64,000 nucleotides of DNA, taken from assembly GCF_014195655.1 (NCBI RefSeq), contig NZ_JACICD010000005.1:310001-374000 (forward strand), read 5' to 3'. Shown here piece after piece: positions 9,002-18,288 of the stretch. The translations under genes and the position numbers were made by a program. The DNA comes from Ancylobacter tetraedralis (GTDB taxonomy: Bacteria; Pseudomonadota; Alphaproteobacteria; Rhizobiales; Xanthobacteraceae). The notes beneath the pieces are model-generated. The model saw only the letters and a list, made by a program, of their open reading frames with translations. It searched no databases and was not told the DNA's origin. How positions within the stretch are numbered: the first letter of the stretch is position 1; every line of letters begins with the position of its first letter.

Positions 9002-9046
9002 CACGATCGTCACCACCACATCCGGGCACGAGCCCGGGTCGGCCGC

Positions 9047-11515
9047 TCAGCGGCGGAAGCCGCCGCCGAAGCCGCCGCCGAAATGGCCGCCAAAACCGCC
9101 GCCGCCGCCGAAGCGATCGCCGCCGAAATCGCCACCACCGAAATGGTCGGCGTTGAAATCGCCGCCGCCAAAGCCGCCGCCGCGCGCGAAATTCTCCACG
9201 CGCTGGTCGCCGTAGCTCTGGAACTGGCGCTGCTGGTCCAGCCGGTCGGTCTGCGCCGCGTCGGTGTCGTGCTGCCAGCCGTCGATGGTCTGGTGCTGCC
9301 AGCCATTATTGGCGTCGTACTGGTGAATGCTGCCGTCATGGTCGGTGTAGACATTGCCATTGTTCCACGCCACCGCATTGCCGGTACGCGCATTGCCGGC
9401 GACGCCGCGGCTGTCGACGCTGACATGGCCGTTGGTGTCGGTGACGCCGGTCTCGGAGGCATGGCCGACGCCCGTGGTGGGGTTATAGGCTTCCGACTGC
9501 CGGCCGGCGGCGAAATTGCCGGTATAGGCATTGCCGACCGCGCCCGCGCGCGCCGCGCCTTCCGCGCCCGTCGCCGGGTTGAAGAAGGAGCCCTCGCGCC
9601 CGCCGGCATAATTGCCGGTCCACGGGTTGAAGGCGGCGGCCGAACGGCCCTGGAACGCGGTGCCGTTGGCGGTGACGCCGCTCGCCGCACGGCCGGCCCA
9701 TTCATTGCCGGTCCAGGGGTTGTAGCCCCAGGCATGGGCATAGGCGGCATTGGCGCCCCACTGGCCGTAAATGTTGGTGGCGTTGACGTTCACGCCCGCC
9801 CACGGTCCGCCCCACGGGCCGGGACCCCAATAGGGGCCCCAGGCCGGGCCCCAGGCACCCCAGGGATAGCCCGCCGCGAAGCCGAAGGCGAAGCCGTCGG
9901 TCCAGCCGAAAGCGGCATTGGCGCCGTAGGAGGCCGGGCAGCCATACCAGTAGGAGCCGATATAGCCGACGCAGTCATAGCCGGTGCCGTAGACCACCGT
10001 GCCGCCCGGCTCGAGCATCACGCCGAGATAGCCGGGCGTGTAGCCGACCGTCACCGCATCGGCGGTCGAGGCATAGACGCGCACATAGGTGACATAGTGC
10101 AGCGGCGAGGAGGTCGGGATGGTGTAGATCGCCGCCGGCACCGTCTCGGTCACGAACCACGGGCCGGTCGGCGCATTGGCGACGAACCACGCCGCCTGCA
10201 CGAGCGCATAGTAGCGCGTCGCGTCGAGCTTGATCACGGGCGTGCGGGTGTTCACCGCATAGGACAGGATGGTGCCCTTGATCGGCTCGAACCGCGGCGC
10301 GCCGTCATACTGGATGGTGAGCTGGGTATCGCGCTTGATGGTCGCGGTCTGCGGCACGGTAGCGGCGATCGCCGCTTCCTTGGCCTGCGGCGTACCGGGG
10401 ACAGCGACCAGCGCGTTGGCGACCGGATCGGTCGGCGCGATCTTCTTGAAGTCGGCCGGCAGGCTCGCGCCCGGCACGAAGGCCCATGGTCCACCGAGGC
10501 CGGCGGCGCGGAACCAGCGGCCGGAAATCAGCACGTAATACTGGTTGCTGGAGGGATCGAGGATGATCGCGTGATCGGCATTGCCGACGCGCAGCAGCGA
10601 CGTGCCGCTCACCGGCACCATCTGCGGCGCGCCATCGGTGATGACCAACTCGGCCGGGCCGGTGGACACGACCACGGCCGGCGGCGTCGCCGGCTTCTGC
10701 CCGTTCGCGGGCAGAAGCGAAGCGGCCGCCTCCTCGTAATTCGCGGTGCTGCCGGCCGCCTCGAGCGCGGGATCGGGCGCACGCACCAGCGTCCATGGGC
10801 CTTCGATCGCCTTGGCCTGGTACCAGTTGCCGGCCGCCTGCAGGTGATAGCCGCCAGCGGCATCCACGAGGATCAGCGGATGGGTGTTGACGATGCGCTG
10901 GAACCCGGTGACGCCGTCGATCGGCTTGGCCACCGGCGTGCCGGCCACCAGCACGAGGATGGTCGCCTTGTCGGCGAAGATGATCTTCGGCGGCGTATTG
11001 TCGACCGGCTGCGTCTCCGCCTGGGTCAGTTCCTTGGAGGCGGCATAGCTGGTCAACAGATGATCGAGGGCGACCGTGATGCCGCCGGCGGGAATGTGCG
11101 ACTGCAGCGCGCTCATCAGCGCGGTGTCCTGCGTCGGGTCGGTCGGCACGTCGACCTTGGTGATCTGGATCGGGCCAAGCTGGGCGAGCTTGGAGGGCTT
11201 GTCGACCGCGACGCGCGCGGTGAAGCGGGCGATGCCATAGGTCGGCGTGCCGGTCTTGGGGCCGATGGCGATGGCGGCGCGACCGGCCAGTTGGTCACCG
11301 TTCCACTGCTCGATCAGCGGCTGGTAGATCTGCAGCACCTTGTCGCCGAGATCGAAGCTGCGCGGCCAGGCGAGGCCGGGCGGAATCGCGGACGGCGCGG
11401 CGCTGGTGGCAACCGGCGCGGCGGGCGCGGCCGGCTGCTGCGCCAGGGCCGGCGCGGTGAGGAATGTCGCGGCGGCCAGCAGGGCCGCGAAGCGATAGGC
11501 GGGTCGAAGGACCAT
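9047..11515 (-). CDS. Large secreted protein with NPWTGN-type repeats and Gly-rich tail
   Basis: 822 residues from ATG 11515, preceded by GGGGGAAAC. The N-terminus MVLRPAYRFAALLAAATFLTAPALAQ is a clear Sec signal peptide. The middle (about 50-500) has several beta-rich modules with recurring YHLQAAGNWYQAKAIEGPW, YYVLISGRWFRAAGLGGPW and YYALVQAAWFVANAPTGPW segments, three related units. The part around residue 600 is rich in Gly/Trp/Pro/Tyr. From about 620 come repeats such as YNPWTGNEW, FNPWTGNYAGG, NAYTGNFAAG and NARTGNAVAW, and the last 50 residues are almost only Gly/Phe/Asp. Similar proteins are annotated loosely as carbohydrate-binding or hypothetical. Function is unknown; an envelope or extracellular role is inferred from the signal peptide. 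Confidence 0.85.
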   Translation of the reverse strand: MVLRPAYRFAALLAAATFLTAPALAQQPAAPAAPVATSAAPSAIPPGLAWPRSFDLGDKVLQIYQPLIEQWNGDQLAGRAAIAIGPKTGTPTYGIARFTARVAVDKPSKLAQLGPIQITKVDVPTDPTQDTALMSALQSHIPAGGITVALDHLLTSYAASKELTQAETQPVDNTPPKIIFADKATILVLVAGTPVAKPIDGVTGFQRIVNTHPLILVDAAGGYHLQAAGNWYQAKAIEGPWTLVRAPDPALEAAGSTANYEEAAASLLPANGQKPATPPAVVVSTGPAELVITDGAPQMVPVSGTSLLRVGNADHAIILDPSSNQYYVLISGRWFRAAGLGGPWAFVPGASLPADFKKIAPTDPVANALVAVPGTPQAKEAAIAATVPQTATIKRDTQLTIQYDGAPRFEPIKGTILSYAVNTRTPVIKLDATRYYALVQAAWFVANAPTGPWFVTETVPAAIYTIPTSSPLHYVTYVRVYASTADAVTVGYTPGYLGVMLEPGGTVVYGTGYDCVGYIGSYWYGCPASYGANAAFGWTDGFAFGFAAGYPWGAWGPAWGPYWGPGPWGGPWAGVNVNATNIYGQWGANAAYAHAWGYNPWTGNEWAGRAASGVTANGTAFQGRSAAAFNPWTGNYAGGREGSFFNPATGAEGAARAGAVGNAYTGNFAAGRQSEAYNPTTGVGHASETGVTDTNGHVSVDSRGVAGNARTGNAVAWNNGNVYTDHDGSIHQYDANNGWQHQTIDGWQHDTDAAQTDRLDQQRQFQSYGDQRVENFARGGGFGGGDFNADHFGGGDFGGDRFGGGGGFGGHFGGGFGGGFRR

Positions 11516-11893
11516 GTTTCCCCCAGGGAGCGGACAGCCGGCGGCAGGCCGGCCGATTGGCGTCAGGCAAGGTCTAGCATTCTCATGCAACGACCGTGAA
11601 GTGAGGGAGATCGCTGAGGCGCACAGCTTGCCGACAGCCCGAAGGAAACCTTACCGCGCTACGGGCGGCACGGCACGACGGCGCACTGCCCTCCCCGCCC
11701 CGGGGCGGCGGGCGGAGCGGGCCCGAGGCGCGATGCCGGACGTACGAACGCCCCCGGCTTCGATCGGCTGTTTCCAACGGGCGGACAAATGCTCTAGACA
11801 GCAGGGAAACATCATCCCCCTGGACGCGCGAGCTATGCCGCGCTTTCGCCGCCATCCTACGGCATGGCTTTCAGAAGTTCATCAGACATTCCC
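11516..11893. other. Divergent intergenic region without recognisable gene
   Basis: 378 bases between the secreted protein gene and the ThiE-like gene, which are divergent. It should hold both promoters. I see no convincing box pair, RNA gene or repeat. Short ORFs here have non-coding codon use. Confidence 0.5.
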
Positions 11894-12523
11894 ATGGCCC
11901 GCTCCGCACCCGCCCCGATCGCTCCCCGCCTCTATGTTCTCGTGCCCGCCCTGCCGGTGGCCGATGCCGCCCGGATGGCGGACGGGCTGCGCCGCGCCAG
12001 TGGCGAGGTCGACATAGCGGCGGTGCTGCTGCGGGCGGGGGCCGACCAGCCGGCCACGGCCCTGCGCCCGCTCGTCGCCGCGAGCCAGGATATCGGCGCC
12101 GCCTGCCTGATCGAGGCGGATGCCGCGCTCGGCGCGACGCTGGGGGCGGACGGCGCGCATCTCGACGGCAACGAGGCGCTCAAGGCCGCGCTTCCCGCCC
12201 TGCGCCCGGACGGCATTGCCGGCGCCGGCGGCCTGCGCAGCAAGCATGACGCGATGACCGCGGCCGAGGCCGGTGCCGATTACGTGATGTTCGGCGAGCC
12301 CGACGCCCAGGGCCGCCGGCCGCCCTTCGAGACAACGCTGGAGCGCGCCGAATGGTGGGTGCAGCTGTTCGAGCCGCCCTGCGTCGCCTATGCCCGCACG
12401 CTGGAGGAAGTTGTCGCGCTGGTCGCGATCGGTGCCGATTTCATCGCGGTGGATGCCGACCGGCTGGACGACCCGGGCGCGCTGGCGCTGGCGGGCGCGC
12501 TGGCGGGCGGGGGAGCCGGCTGA
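11894..12523 (+). CDS. ThiE/TenI-family protein (thiamine phosphate synthase-like)
   Basis: 209 residues from ATG 11894; an earlier in-frame ATG (11864) adds ten residues with rare codons and was not used. The TIM-barrel pattern of thiamine phosphate synthase is visible: PRLYVLVPAL, IEADAALGATLGADGAHLDG, and AGADYVMFGEPD. However, the usual phosphate-binding segment (GxSxH) reads GAGGLRSKHDAM, and the residues for the pyrimidine diphosphate are not obvious. It may be a TenI-like or otherwise diverged member. Its stop overlaps the next start (TGATG), so it is translationally coupled to the Sel1-repeat gene. Confidence 0.75.
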   Translation: MARSAPAPIAPRLYVLVPALPVADAARMADGLRRASGEVDIAAVLLRAGADQPATALRPLVAASQDIGAACLIEADAALGATLGADGAHLDGNEALKAALPALRPDGIAGAGGLRSKHDAMTAAEAGADYVMFGEPDAQGRRPPFETTLERAEWWVQLFEPPCVAYARTLEEVVALVAIGADFIAVDADRLDDPGALALAGALAGGGAG

Positions 12524-13575
12524 TGCGCCTGCCGTCCGCTGCGGCCCTCCTGGGATGCCTCGCGGCACTGCTCGCCGCAGGCGCGGGCTCGCCCGTGGCC
12601 GCCGAGGACAAGGACACCACCCCGCCGGGGGTGACGGCGCTGCCGCCCGGCACGGGCGCCACGCCGACCAAGGCGCCGGCCCGGATCCAGCTCGATGCCG
12701 GCACCACGGCGCCGGCCACCCCCTCCCCGCAGGATGCCGCCTATGGCGCCTATCAGCGCGGGCAATTCAAAACCGCGCTGGGTCTCGCGGTCGAGCGCGC
12801 CAGGACGCAGGACGATCCCATCGCCATGGTGCTGGCGGGCGAACTGCTCTCGCAGGGCTACGGCGTGCGCCAGGACAGCACGGCCGCGCGTGAATGGTTC
12901 GAGGCCGCCGCCGCCAAGGGCAGCGCCGACGCGCTGTTCACGCTGGGCTCGATGAAGCTCATATCGGGCGAGGGCGCGGAGAGGACAGAGGCGATCGACC
13001 TGCTGCGGCAGGCGGGCGAAAAGGGCAATGTCGCGGCGGCCTATAATCTCGGCCTCGTCTACCTGCAGGGCCAGCTGGCACCGCGCGAGCCGGCCATTGC
13101 CGCCGACTGGTTCCGCCGCGCCGCCGACAAGGACCAGCCGGACGCGATCTATGCCCTCGCCACGCTCTATCGCGACGGTAACGGAGTGCCCAAGGACCCG
13201 CGCGAGGCCGCGCGCCTGCTGATGCGCGCGGACCAGCTCGGCAATGTGGTCGCCACCACCGAGCTTGCCATCATGGTGTTCAACGGTGACGGCGTGCCCA
13301 AGGACGAGGCTCGCGCCGCCGAACTCTTCCACAAGGCCGCGCTGGCGGGTAACCCGATCGCGCAGAACCGCTATGCCCGCATTCTCTCCGCCGGGCGCGG
13401 CGTGCCGGTGGACAAGGTCTCCGCCGCCGCATGGCACCTCGCGGCCAAGGCGCAGAAGCTCGATGATCTCATGCTCGCCCAGATGGTCAACGAACTGACG
13501 CCAGAGGAGCGCGCGAGCCTGGAAACCCGCATCAAGACCTGGACGGTGCCGGAGACGCAGCCGCAGGCGCCGTAG
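12523..13575 (+). CDS. Secreted Sel1-repeat (TPR-like) protein
   Basis: 350 residues. The start ATG shares one base with the previous stop, and GGGGGAGCC lies upstream. MRLPSAAALLGCLAALLAAGAGSPVAA is a signal peptide. A Pro/Thr-rich linker leads to a chain of Sel1-like repeats from about residue 75 to 315, for example YGVRQDSTAAREWFEAAAAK, GNGVPKDPREAARLLMRAD and GDGVPKDEARAAELFHKAA. Such solenoids mediate protein-protein contact in the periplasm. Pairing with the ThiE-like gene is seen here; a shared role is not implied by sequence. Confidence 0.9.
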   Translation: MRLPSAAALLGCLAALLAAGAGSPVAAEDKDTTPPGVTALPPGTGATPTKAPARIQLDAGTTAPATPSPQDAAYGAYQRGQFKTALGLAVERARTQDDPIAMVLAGELLSQGYGVRQDSTAAREWFEAAAAKGSADALFTLGSMKLISGEGAERTEAIDLLRQAGEKGNVAAAYNLGLVYLQGQLAPREPAIAADWFRRAADKDQPDAIYALATLYRDGNGVPKDPREAARLLMRADQLGNVVATTELAIMVFNGDGVPKDEARAAELFHKAALAGNPIAQNRYARILSAGRGVPVDKVSAAAWHLAAKAQKLDDLMLAQMVNELTPEERASLETRIKTWTVPETQPQAP

Positions 13576-13887
13576 CCGGTAGCCCGCGGACACGGGCTTG
13601 CGCGGCGCCAGCGACATCAGGCTGCCGCGGCTACAGGCTCCGAAGCGGGGGCGCCGGCCGTGGGACAGACCTTCCCCACGGAATGTGCGCGCATCGCCGC
13701 CGCCCACGCCTTGCTCCCGCCGCGCGTCGCCGCTACTCATCGCAGGGCGTCACCGAGGGAAGCGGGCAACGCAGGAACGATCCCCCGGCCACGCGACCGG
13801 ATATCGTTCCGAATTTCGGCATGAAACTCGGCATGAAACTCGTCTTGGCCTTCGACCGGACCCAACGCCAGAACCAGAGGTAGCCGT
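13576..13887. other. Intergenic region with a short tandem repeat and leader ORF
   Basis: 312 bases. AGCCCG/CGGGCT (13582-13599) forms a short hairpin after the Sel1 gene. GGCATGAAACTC occurs twice in tandem (13818-13841). The second half can be read as a 20-codon ORF (ATG 13821, stop 13883) ending just before the TTG start of the next gene. No other gene is apparent. Confidence 0.45.
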
Positions 13888-16800
13888 TTGGCCTTCTTCC
13901 GTCGTTTCCCGCTGCGTATGCCGGTGCGCCGGCCAGCCCTCGGGCAGCTGGCATTCGCCGCGCTCGCGCTGGTGCTGGCCAGCGCGTTCCCCGCGTCGGT
14001 CGCCCGCGCGCTGGACGCGGTGGCGATCCGCCTCGACGCGCTGGTGGTCGATCTCGCCCCGGCGATCGAGCGGCATACGAGCGAGACCGACCGCATCCAG
14101 GTCTCCACCGTGCCGGGCGCCGACGGCATCGTCCGCCGCATCGAGGTGCGCTCGGTCGCGCCGGGGCCGAATGGCAGCAAATGGGCGGTGTTCGCCCTCG
14201 CCAACAATACCGACGAGCAGGTCGACCGGCTGATCGTGGCGCCTCACTATCGCATGGTCGGATCCGGCGTGTTCTGGCCCGATCTGGGCAACCGGCGCAT
14301 CCTCAACATCACCGCCAGCCAGGGCTTCCGCCCCGAGCGGCAGAACGCGCCGGACGCCGACGTCTACCTCATCACCCTCGATCCCGGCGCGACGGTGACG
14401 CTGGTGGCGGAACTCGCCGACGGCAACCTGCCGCAGCTCTATCTGTGGGAACCGGAGGCCTACAAGGACAAGGTCAACAGCTTCACGCTGTATAATGGCA
14501 TCGTCATCGGCATTGCCGGCCTGCTGGCGCTGTTCCTCACCATCCTGTTCGTGGTGAAGGGCAGTGCGATGTTCCCCGCCGCGGCGCTGCTGGCCTGGGC
14601 CGTGCTGGGCTATATCGGCCTCGATTTCGGCTTCTGGTCGAAAGTGTTCGGCATCTCGCCGCTGGCGCAGCAGTTCTGGCGCGCGGCCGGCGAGGCGATC
14701 CTGGCCGCCACGCTGGTCGTGTTCCTGTTCGCCTATCTCAACCTCAACCGCTGGCACGTGCGTTATGCGCACATCACCGCCGGCTGGCTGGTCTTCCTCG
14801 CCGCGCTGGTGGGCCTCGCGCTGCTCGACCCCTCGGCGGCGGCCGGCATCGCCCGGCCCTCGCTGCTGGTGGTGTCGATCATGGGCTTCGCCGTGGTGCT
14901 GTGGCTCGCCCTGCACCGCTACGATCGCGCCGTGCTGATCATCCCGACCCTGCTGCTGCTGGTCGTATGGGTGGTCACCGCCGGCATGGCGGTGTCCGGG
15001 CGCATCGGCAACGACCTCGTCGCCCCGGCCCTGCTCGGCGGACTGGTGCTGATCGTCATGCTGATCGGCTTCACGGTGATGCAGCACGCCTTCGCCGGCA
15101 CCGGCTCGGTGGCCGGCAGCACGCAGGAACTAGAGCGCCGCGCGCTCGCCGTGGCGGGCTCGGGCGATATCGTCTGGGACTGGGATGTCGACACCGATCG
15201 CATCCATGTGAGCCCGGAAGCCGAGCACATGCTCGGCCTCAAGCACGGCACGCTGGAGACCGAGGCCGCCGGCTGGCTGGACATCATCCATCCGATGGAC
15301 CGCGACCGCTTCCGCGCCACGCTGGACGGTCTGCTGGACCAGCGGCGCGGGCGCATCGACCAGGATTTCCGCCTGCGCGCGCATGACGGCCATTACATGT
15401 GGTTCAACCTGCGCGCCCGGCCGGTGGTCGGCACCGATGGCGAAGTGGTGCGCTGCATCGGCACGCTGTCCGACGTCACCGACATGCGCACCGCCGAGGA
15501 GCGGATGCTGCATGACGCGGTGCACGACAACCTGACCGGCCTGCCGAACCGCGAACTGTTTCTCGACCGCCTCGCCTCCGCCAACGGCTTTGCCCGCGCC
15601 GACGAGACGCTGAAGCCGACTGTCATGCTGATCGACATCGACCGCTTCCAGCAGGTCAATGCCAGCCTCGGCATGCCGGCGGGCGATTCCATCCTGCTCA
15701 CCGTCGCGCGCCGGCTGATGCGCCTGACCAAGCAGCAGGACACGCTTGCCCGCCTCGGCAGCGACCATTTCGCGCTCATCCTCATGTCCGAGCGCGATCC
15801 CGAGCGCATCACCGCTTTCGCCGACACGCTGCGCCGCACGCTGCGCGCGCCCATCACCTTCGGCGACCGCGAGATCTTCATCACCGCCTCGATCGGCCTG
15901 CTGCTCGCGGACGGACAGCGCCGGACGCCGGACGAGATGATGAAGGATTCCGAGCTGGCGATGTATTTCGCCAAGCGCGTGGGCGGCGACCGCATCGAGG
16001 TATTCCGGCCCTCGATGCGCACCCACAAGCTCGACCGGCTCACGATGGAAGCGGATCTGCGCCAGGCGCTGGAGCGCTCGGAGATCAGCATCGTCTACCA
16101 GCCGGTGGTCGATCTTTCGACGCGCGCCATTGCCGGCTTCGAGGCCATGGTGCGGTGGCAGCATCCCACGCTGGGCACGCTGGCGCCGGCCGATTTTTTC
16201 GGCATTGCCGAGGATTCCGGTCTCATCGTCGATATCGGTCTGTTCATGCTCGACGGCGCCGCGCGCCAGCTGGGCAGCTGGCAGCGCATCCTGCGTGGCG
16301 AGCCGATCTTCGTCTCGGTGAACATCTCCTCCCGGCAGATGCTGCGCCACGACCTGCTTCAGGACATCAAGGCAATCCTCGCCCGCAACGTGGTGGCCCC
16401 CGGCACGCTGAAGCTGGAGCTGGCCGAATCGCTGGCGATGGAAAACCCGGAATATTCCGCGCAGATCCTCTTGCGCATGCGCGAGCTTGGCGCCGGCCTC
16501 TCGCTGGACGATTTCGGCACGGGCTATTCCTCGCTCGCCTATCTCCAGCGCTTCCCATTCGACACGATCAAGGTCGACCGCACCTTCATGAAGGCGCTGG
16601 GGCGCAACGGCAACAAGGCCCAGCGCCCGGTCATCCTGCGCACCATCATCAACATGGCGCATGACCTCGGCATGGACATCGTCGCCGAAGGCATCGAAAG
16701 CGAGCAGGCCGCTTCCGCGCTGGCCCGCCTCGGCTGCCGCTACGGACAGGGCCACCTGTTCGGCGAGCCCATGTCGGCGGAGGATGCACGCCGGCAGCTT

Positions 16801-17292
16801 CAGCCCGATTCCGCCCCGGCCTCGCTGCTGGAACGCAGCCGCCTGCTCTCGCGCGGCGGCAAGCCTGCCGCCAGGCCCGCACCGGCCAAGCCGGCGGACG
16901 GCAAGGTTGCGGATGGCAAGCTTGCAGAGACCAAGGCGCCGGATGCCCGGCCCGCACCCTTGAAGCCCGCATCCTTGAGGCCGCCCGCGCCAAGGACGCC
17001 TGCGCCGAATTCTACCCTTGCGCCGAATTCTGCCCCGGCGTCGGCCGCACCCGCGACAGGCAGCGCGACGGCCAGCCTGCAACAGCTGGCGAACGTGCTT
17101 GCCGGTGCGCCGGCGACCGCCGCCCCGCCGCGCGCGGCCCCACGACCCACCGCGACCTCAGCCACCACGACCTCACCCGCCGCCACCTCACCCGCAGAGG
17201 CCGGCACCCGCGGTGTCCCCGCCCCGTCCGCAGCACCGAAGCCTGCTGCGGCCAAGCCTCCGGCGGTGACCAAGCCGGCCCAGCAGGGATAA
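13888..17292 (+). CDS. Membrane GGDEF-EAL protein: degenerate cyclase, probable c-di-GMP phosphodiesterase
   Basis: 1134 residues from TTG 13888 with AGAGG upstream. Order: N-terminal signal/anchor (about 15-42), periplasmic domain (45-190), seven hydrophobic helices (about 200-410, 7TMR-DISM-like), PAS domain (420-540), GGDEF domain (545-705), EAL domain (715-960), then a Pro/Ala/Lys-rich tail to the end. The cyclase signature reads GSDHF, not GGDEF, so synthesis of cyclic di-GMP is unlikely. The EAL domain keeps Glu in EAMVRW, Asn in SVNISS, LELAES, DDFGTGYSS, IKVDRTF and AEGIES, so hydrolysis of c-di-GMP is likely. The degenerate GGDEF may sense GTP. The periplasmic signal is unknown. Confidence 0.93.
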   Translation: MAFFRRFPLRMPVRRPALGQLAFAALALVLASAFPASVARALDAVAIRLDALVVDLAPAIERHTSETDRIQVSTVPGADGIVRRIEVRSVAPGPNGSKWAVFALANNTDEQVDRLIVAPHYRMVGSGVFWPDLGNRRILNITASQGFRPERQNAPDADVYLITLDPGATVTLVAELADGNLPQLYLWEPEAYKDKVNSFTLYNGIVIGIAGLLALFLTILFVVKGSAMFPAAALLAWAVLGYIGLDFGFWSKVFGISPLAQQFWRAAGEAILAATLVVFLFAYLNLNRWHVRYAHITAGWLVFLAALVGLALLDPSAAAGIARPSLLVVSIMGFAVVLWLALHRYDRAVLIIPTLLLLVVWVVTAGMAVSGRIGNDLVAPALLGGLVLIVMLIGFTVMQHAFAGTGSVAGSTQELERRALAVAGSGDIVWDWDVDTDRIHVSPEAEHMLGLKHGTLETEAAGWLDIIHPMDRDRFRATLDGLLDQRRGRIDQDFRLRAHDGHYMWFNLRARPVVGTDGEVVRCIGTLSDVTDMRTAEERMLHDAVHDNLTGLPNRELFLDRLASANGFARADETLKPTVMLIDIDRFQQVNASLGMPAGDSILLTVARRLMRLTKQQDTLARLGSDHFALILMSERDPERITAFADTLRRTLRAPITFGDREIFITASIGLLLADGQRRTPDEMMKDSELAMYFAKRVGGDRIEVFRPSMRTHKLDRLTMEADLRQALERSEISIVYQPVVDLSTRAIAGFEAMVRWQHPTLGTLAPADFFGIAEDSGLIVDIGLFMLDGAARQLGSWQRILRGEPIFVSVNISSRQMLRHDLLQDIKAILARNVVAPGTLKLELAESLAMENPEYSAQILLRMRELGAGLSLDDFGTGYSSLAYLQRFPFDTIKVDRTFMKALGRNGNKAQRPVILRTIINMAHDLGMDIVAEGIESEQAASALARLGCRYGQGHLFGEPMSAEDARRQLQPDSAPASLLERSRLLSRGGKPAARPAPAKPADGKVADGKLAETKAPDARPAPLKPASLRPPAPRTPAPNSTLAPNSAPASAAPATGSATASLQQLANVLAGAPATAAPPRAAPRPTATSATTTSPAATSPAEAGTRGVPAPSAAPKPAAAKPPAVTKPAQQG

Positions 17293-17295
17293 GGC

Positions 17296-17328
17296 CCCGC
17301 CTCTTGCCAGGCACGCAGGCGGGCTTTT
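17296..17328 (+). terminator. Terminator after the GGDEF-EAL gene
   Basis: CCCGCCT (17296-17302) pairs with AGGCGGG (17317-17323) and is followed by CTTTT. It starts 4 bases after the stop codon. Confidence 0.6.
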
Positions 17329-17527
17329 CAGAGCCGCGCTTGCGACGGAGGGCACGTCTGGAGGGCACGTCTCCAGAGCGGGTAGCGCGCGGCGTTCACG
17401 CGCAAAGCCCTGCCGGGTTGAACAGACGAACATGATCGTTCGGAAAGGGCTCGGCACGCCACCGGCCGCTGCCGGCCTCCGCCCGTGGCGTCTCGCCCGC
17501 GCGTTCCAGCCTGCGGGCGGCCCGGCC

Positions 17528-18154
17528 TCAGGCGTGCCCGGCCTCGGGGGAGAGCATACCGGGATCAATGCCGATCTTGCGCAGGGCGAGGTCGTATTTC
17601 ACGCTCGCTTCGGCCTCGAACACCAGCGTCTGGTCCGCCGGGCAGTGCAGCCAGCCATTCTGCTGGATCTCGTTCTCCAGCTGCCCCGGCGCCCATCCGG
17701 CATAGCCGAGCGCGAGCAGCGCGCTCGCGGGGCCTCCACCGGCGGCGATGGCCCTCAGGATATCGAGCGTGGCGGTGAGGCAGATGCCATCATCGATCGG
17801 CAGCGTCGAATCCTCGATGAAGAAATCGGAGCTGTGCAGAACGAAGCCGCGCCCGGTTTCCACCGGCCCGCCCTTCAGCACTTTCACGCCCCCGGCGCGC
17901 TGCGGCAGGTGAATGCGATCTTCCTGCGGAATGACATCCAGCTGCACAAGGAGATCGGAAAACTTGATGTTGGGCGCGGGCTGGTTGACGATGATGCCCA
18001 TCGCCCCCTCGGGCGAATGCGCGCACAGATAGATCACAGCACGGGCGAAGCGCTCGTCGCGCATGCCGGGCATGGCAACCAGCATCTGTCCCTCAAGATA
18101 GGCCCCGTCCGAACCGCCGCCGGACCTCTCGCGGCTTTCTCGTCCAATCCACAT
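17528..18154 (-). CDS. YqgE/AlgH family protein (UPF0301)
   Basis: 208 residues from ATG 18154 ([13 protein letters not shown]). The family pattern is clear: [41 protein letters not shown], then [19 protein letters not shown] and [22 protein letters not shown]. The biochemical role of the family is not settled; AlgH was linked to alginate regulation in Pseudomonas. It is convergent with the c-di-GMP gene and divergent from the DsbD-like gene, so it stands alone. Confidence 0.93.
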   Translation of the reverse strand: MWIGRESRERSGGGSDGAYLEGQMLVAMPGMRDERFARAVIYLCAHSPEGAMGIIVNQPAPNIKFSDLLVQLDVIPQEDRIHLPQRAGGVKVLKGGPVETGRGFVLHSSDFFIEDSTLPIDDGICLTATLDILRAIAAGGGPASALLALGYAGWAPGQLENEIQQNGWLHCPADQTLVFEAEASVKYDLALRKIGIDPGMLSPEAGHA

Positions 18155-18288
18155 GAGTAAAAGCCTAATCCTCGCGGGGTCATTTGCAAGGGCCGCGTGC
18201 GGGCGAAGATTCCGGCGCGGAACGGCCCTCACATGAAAGTGCGCTGGCGAGACTTTCCGGGAGCGGCGCGAGAGGCTATCGCCAGAGC

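Noticed and set aside
9047-9200. Short GCC/CCG repeats as a possible CRISPR or satellite array
   Set aside because: They are simply the codons of the Gly-rich tail of the secreted protein; no spacers of uniform length.
8882-11599. 905-codon plus-strand frame opposite the secreted repeat protein
   Set aside because: Runs through the terminators and the reverse gene; the product is a low-complexity Arg/Gly/Ala string typical of antisense frames in GC-rich DNA.
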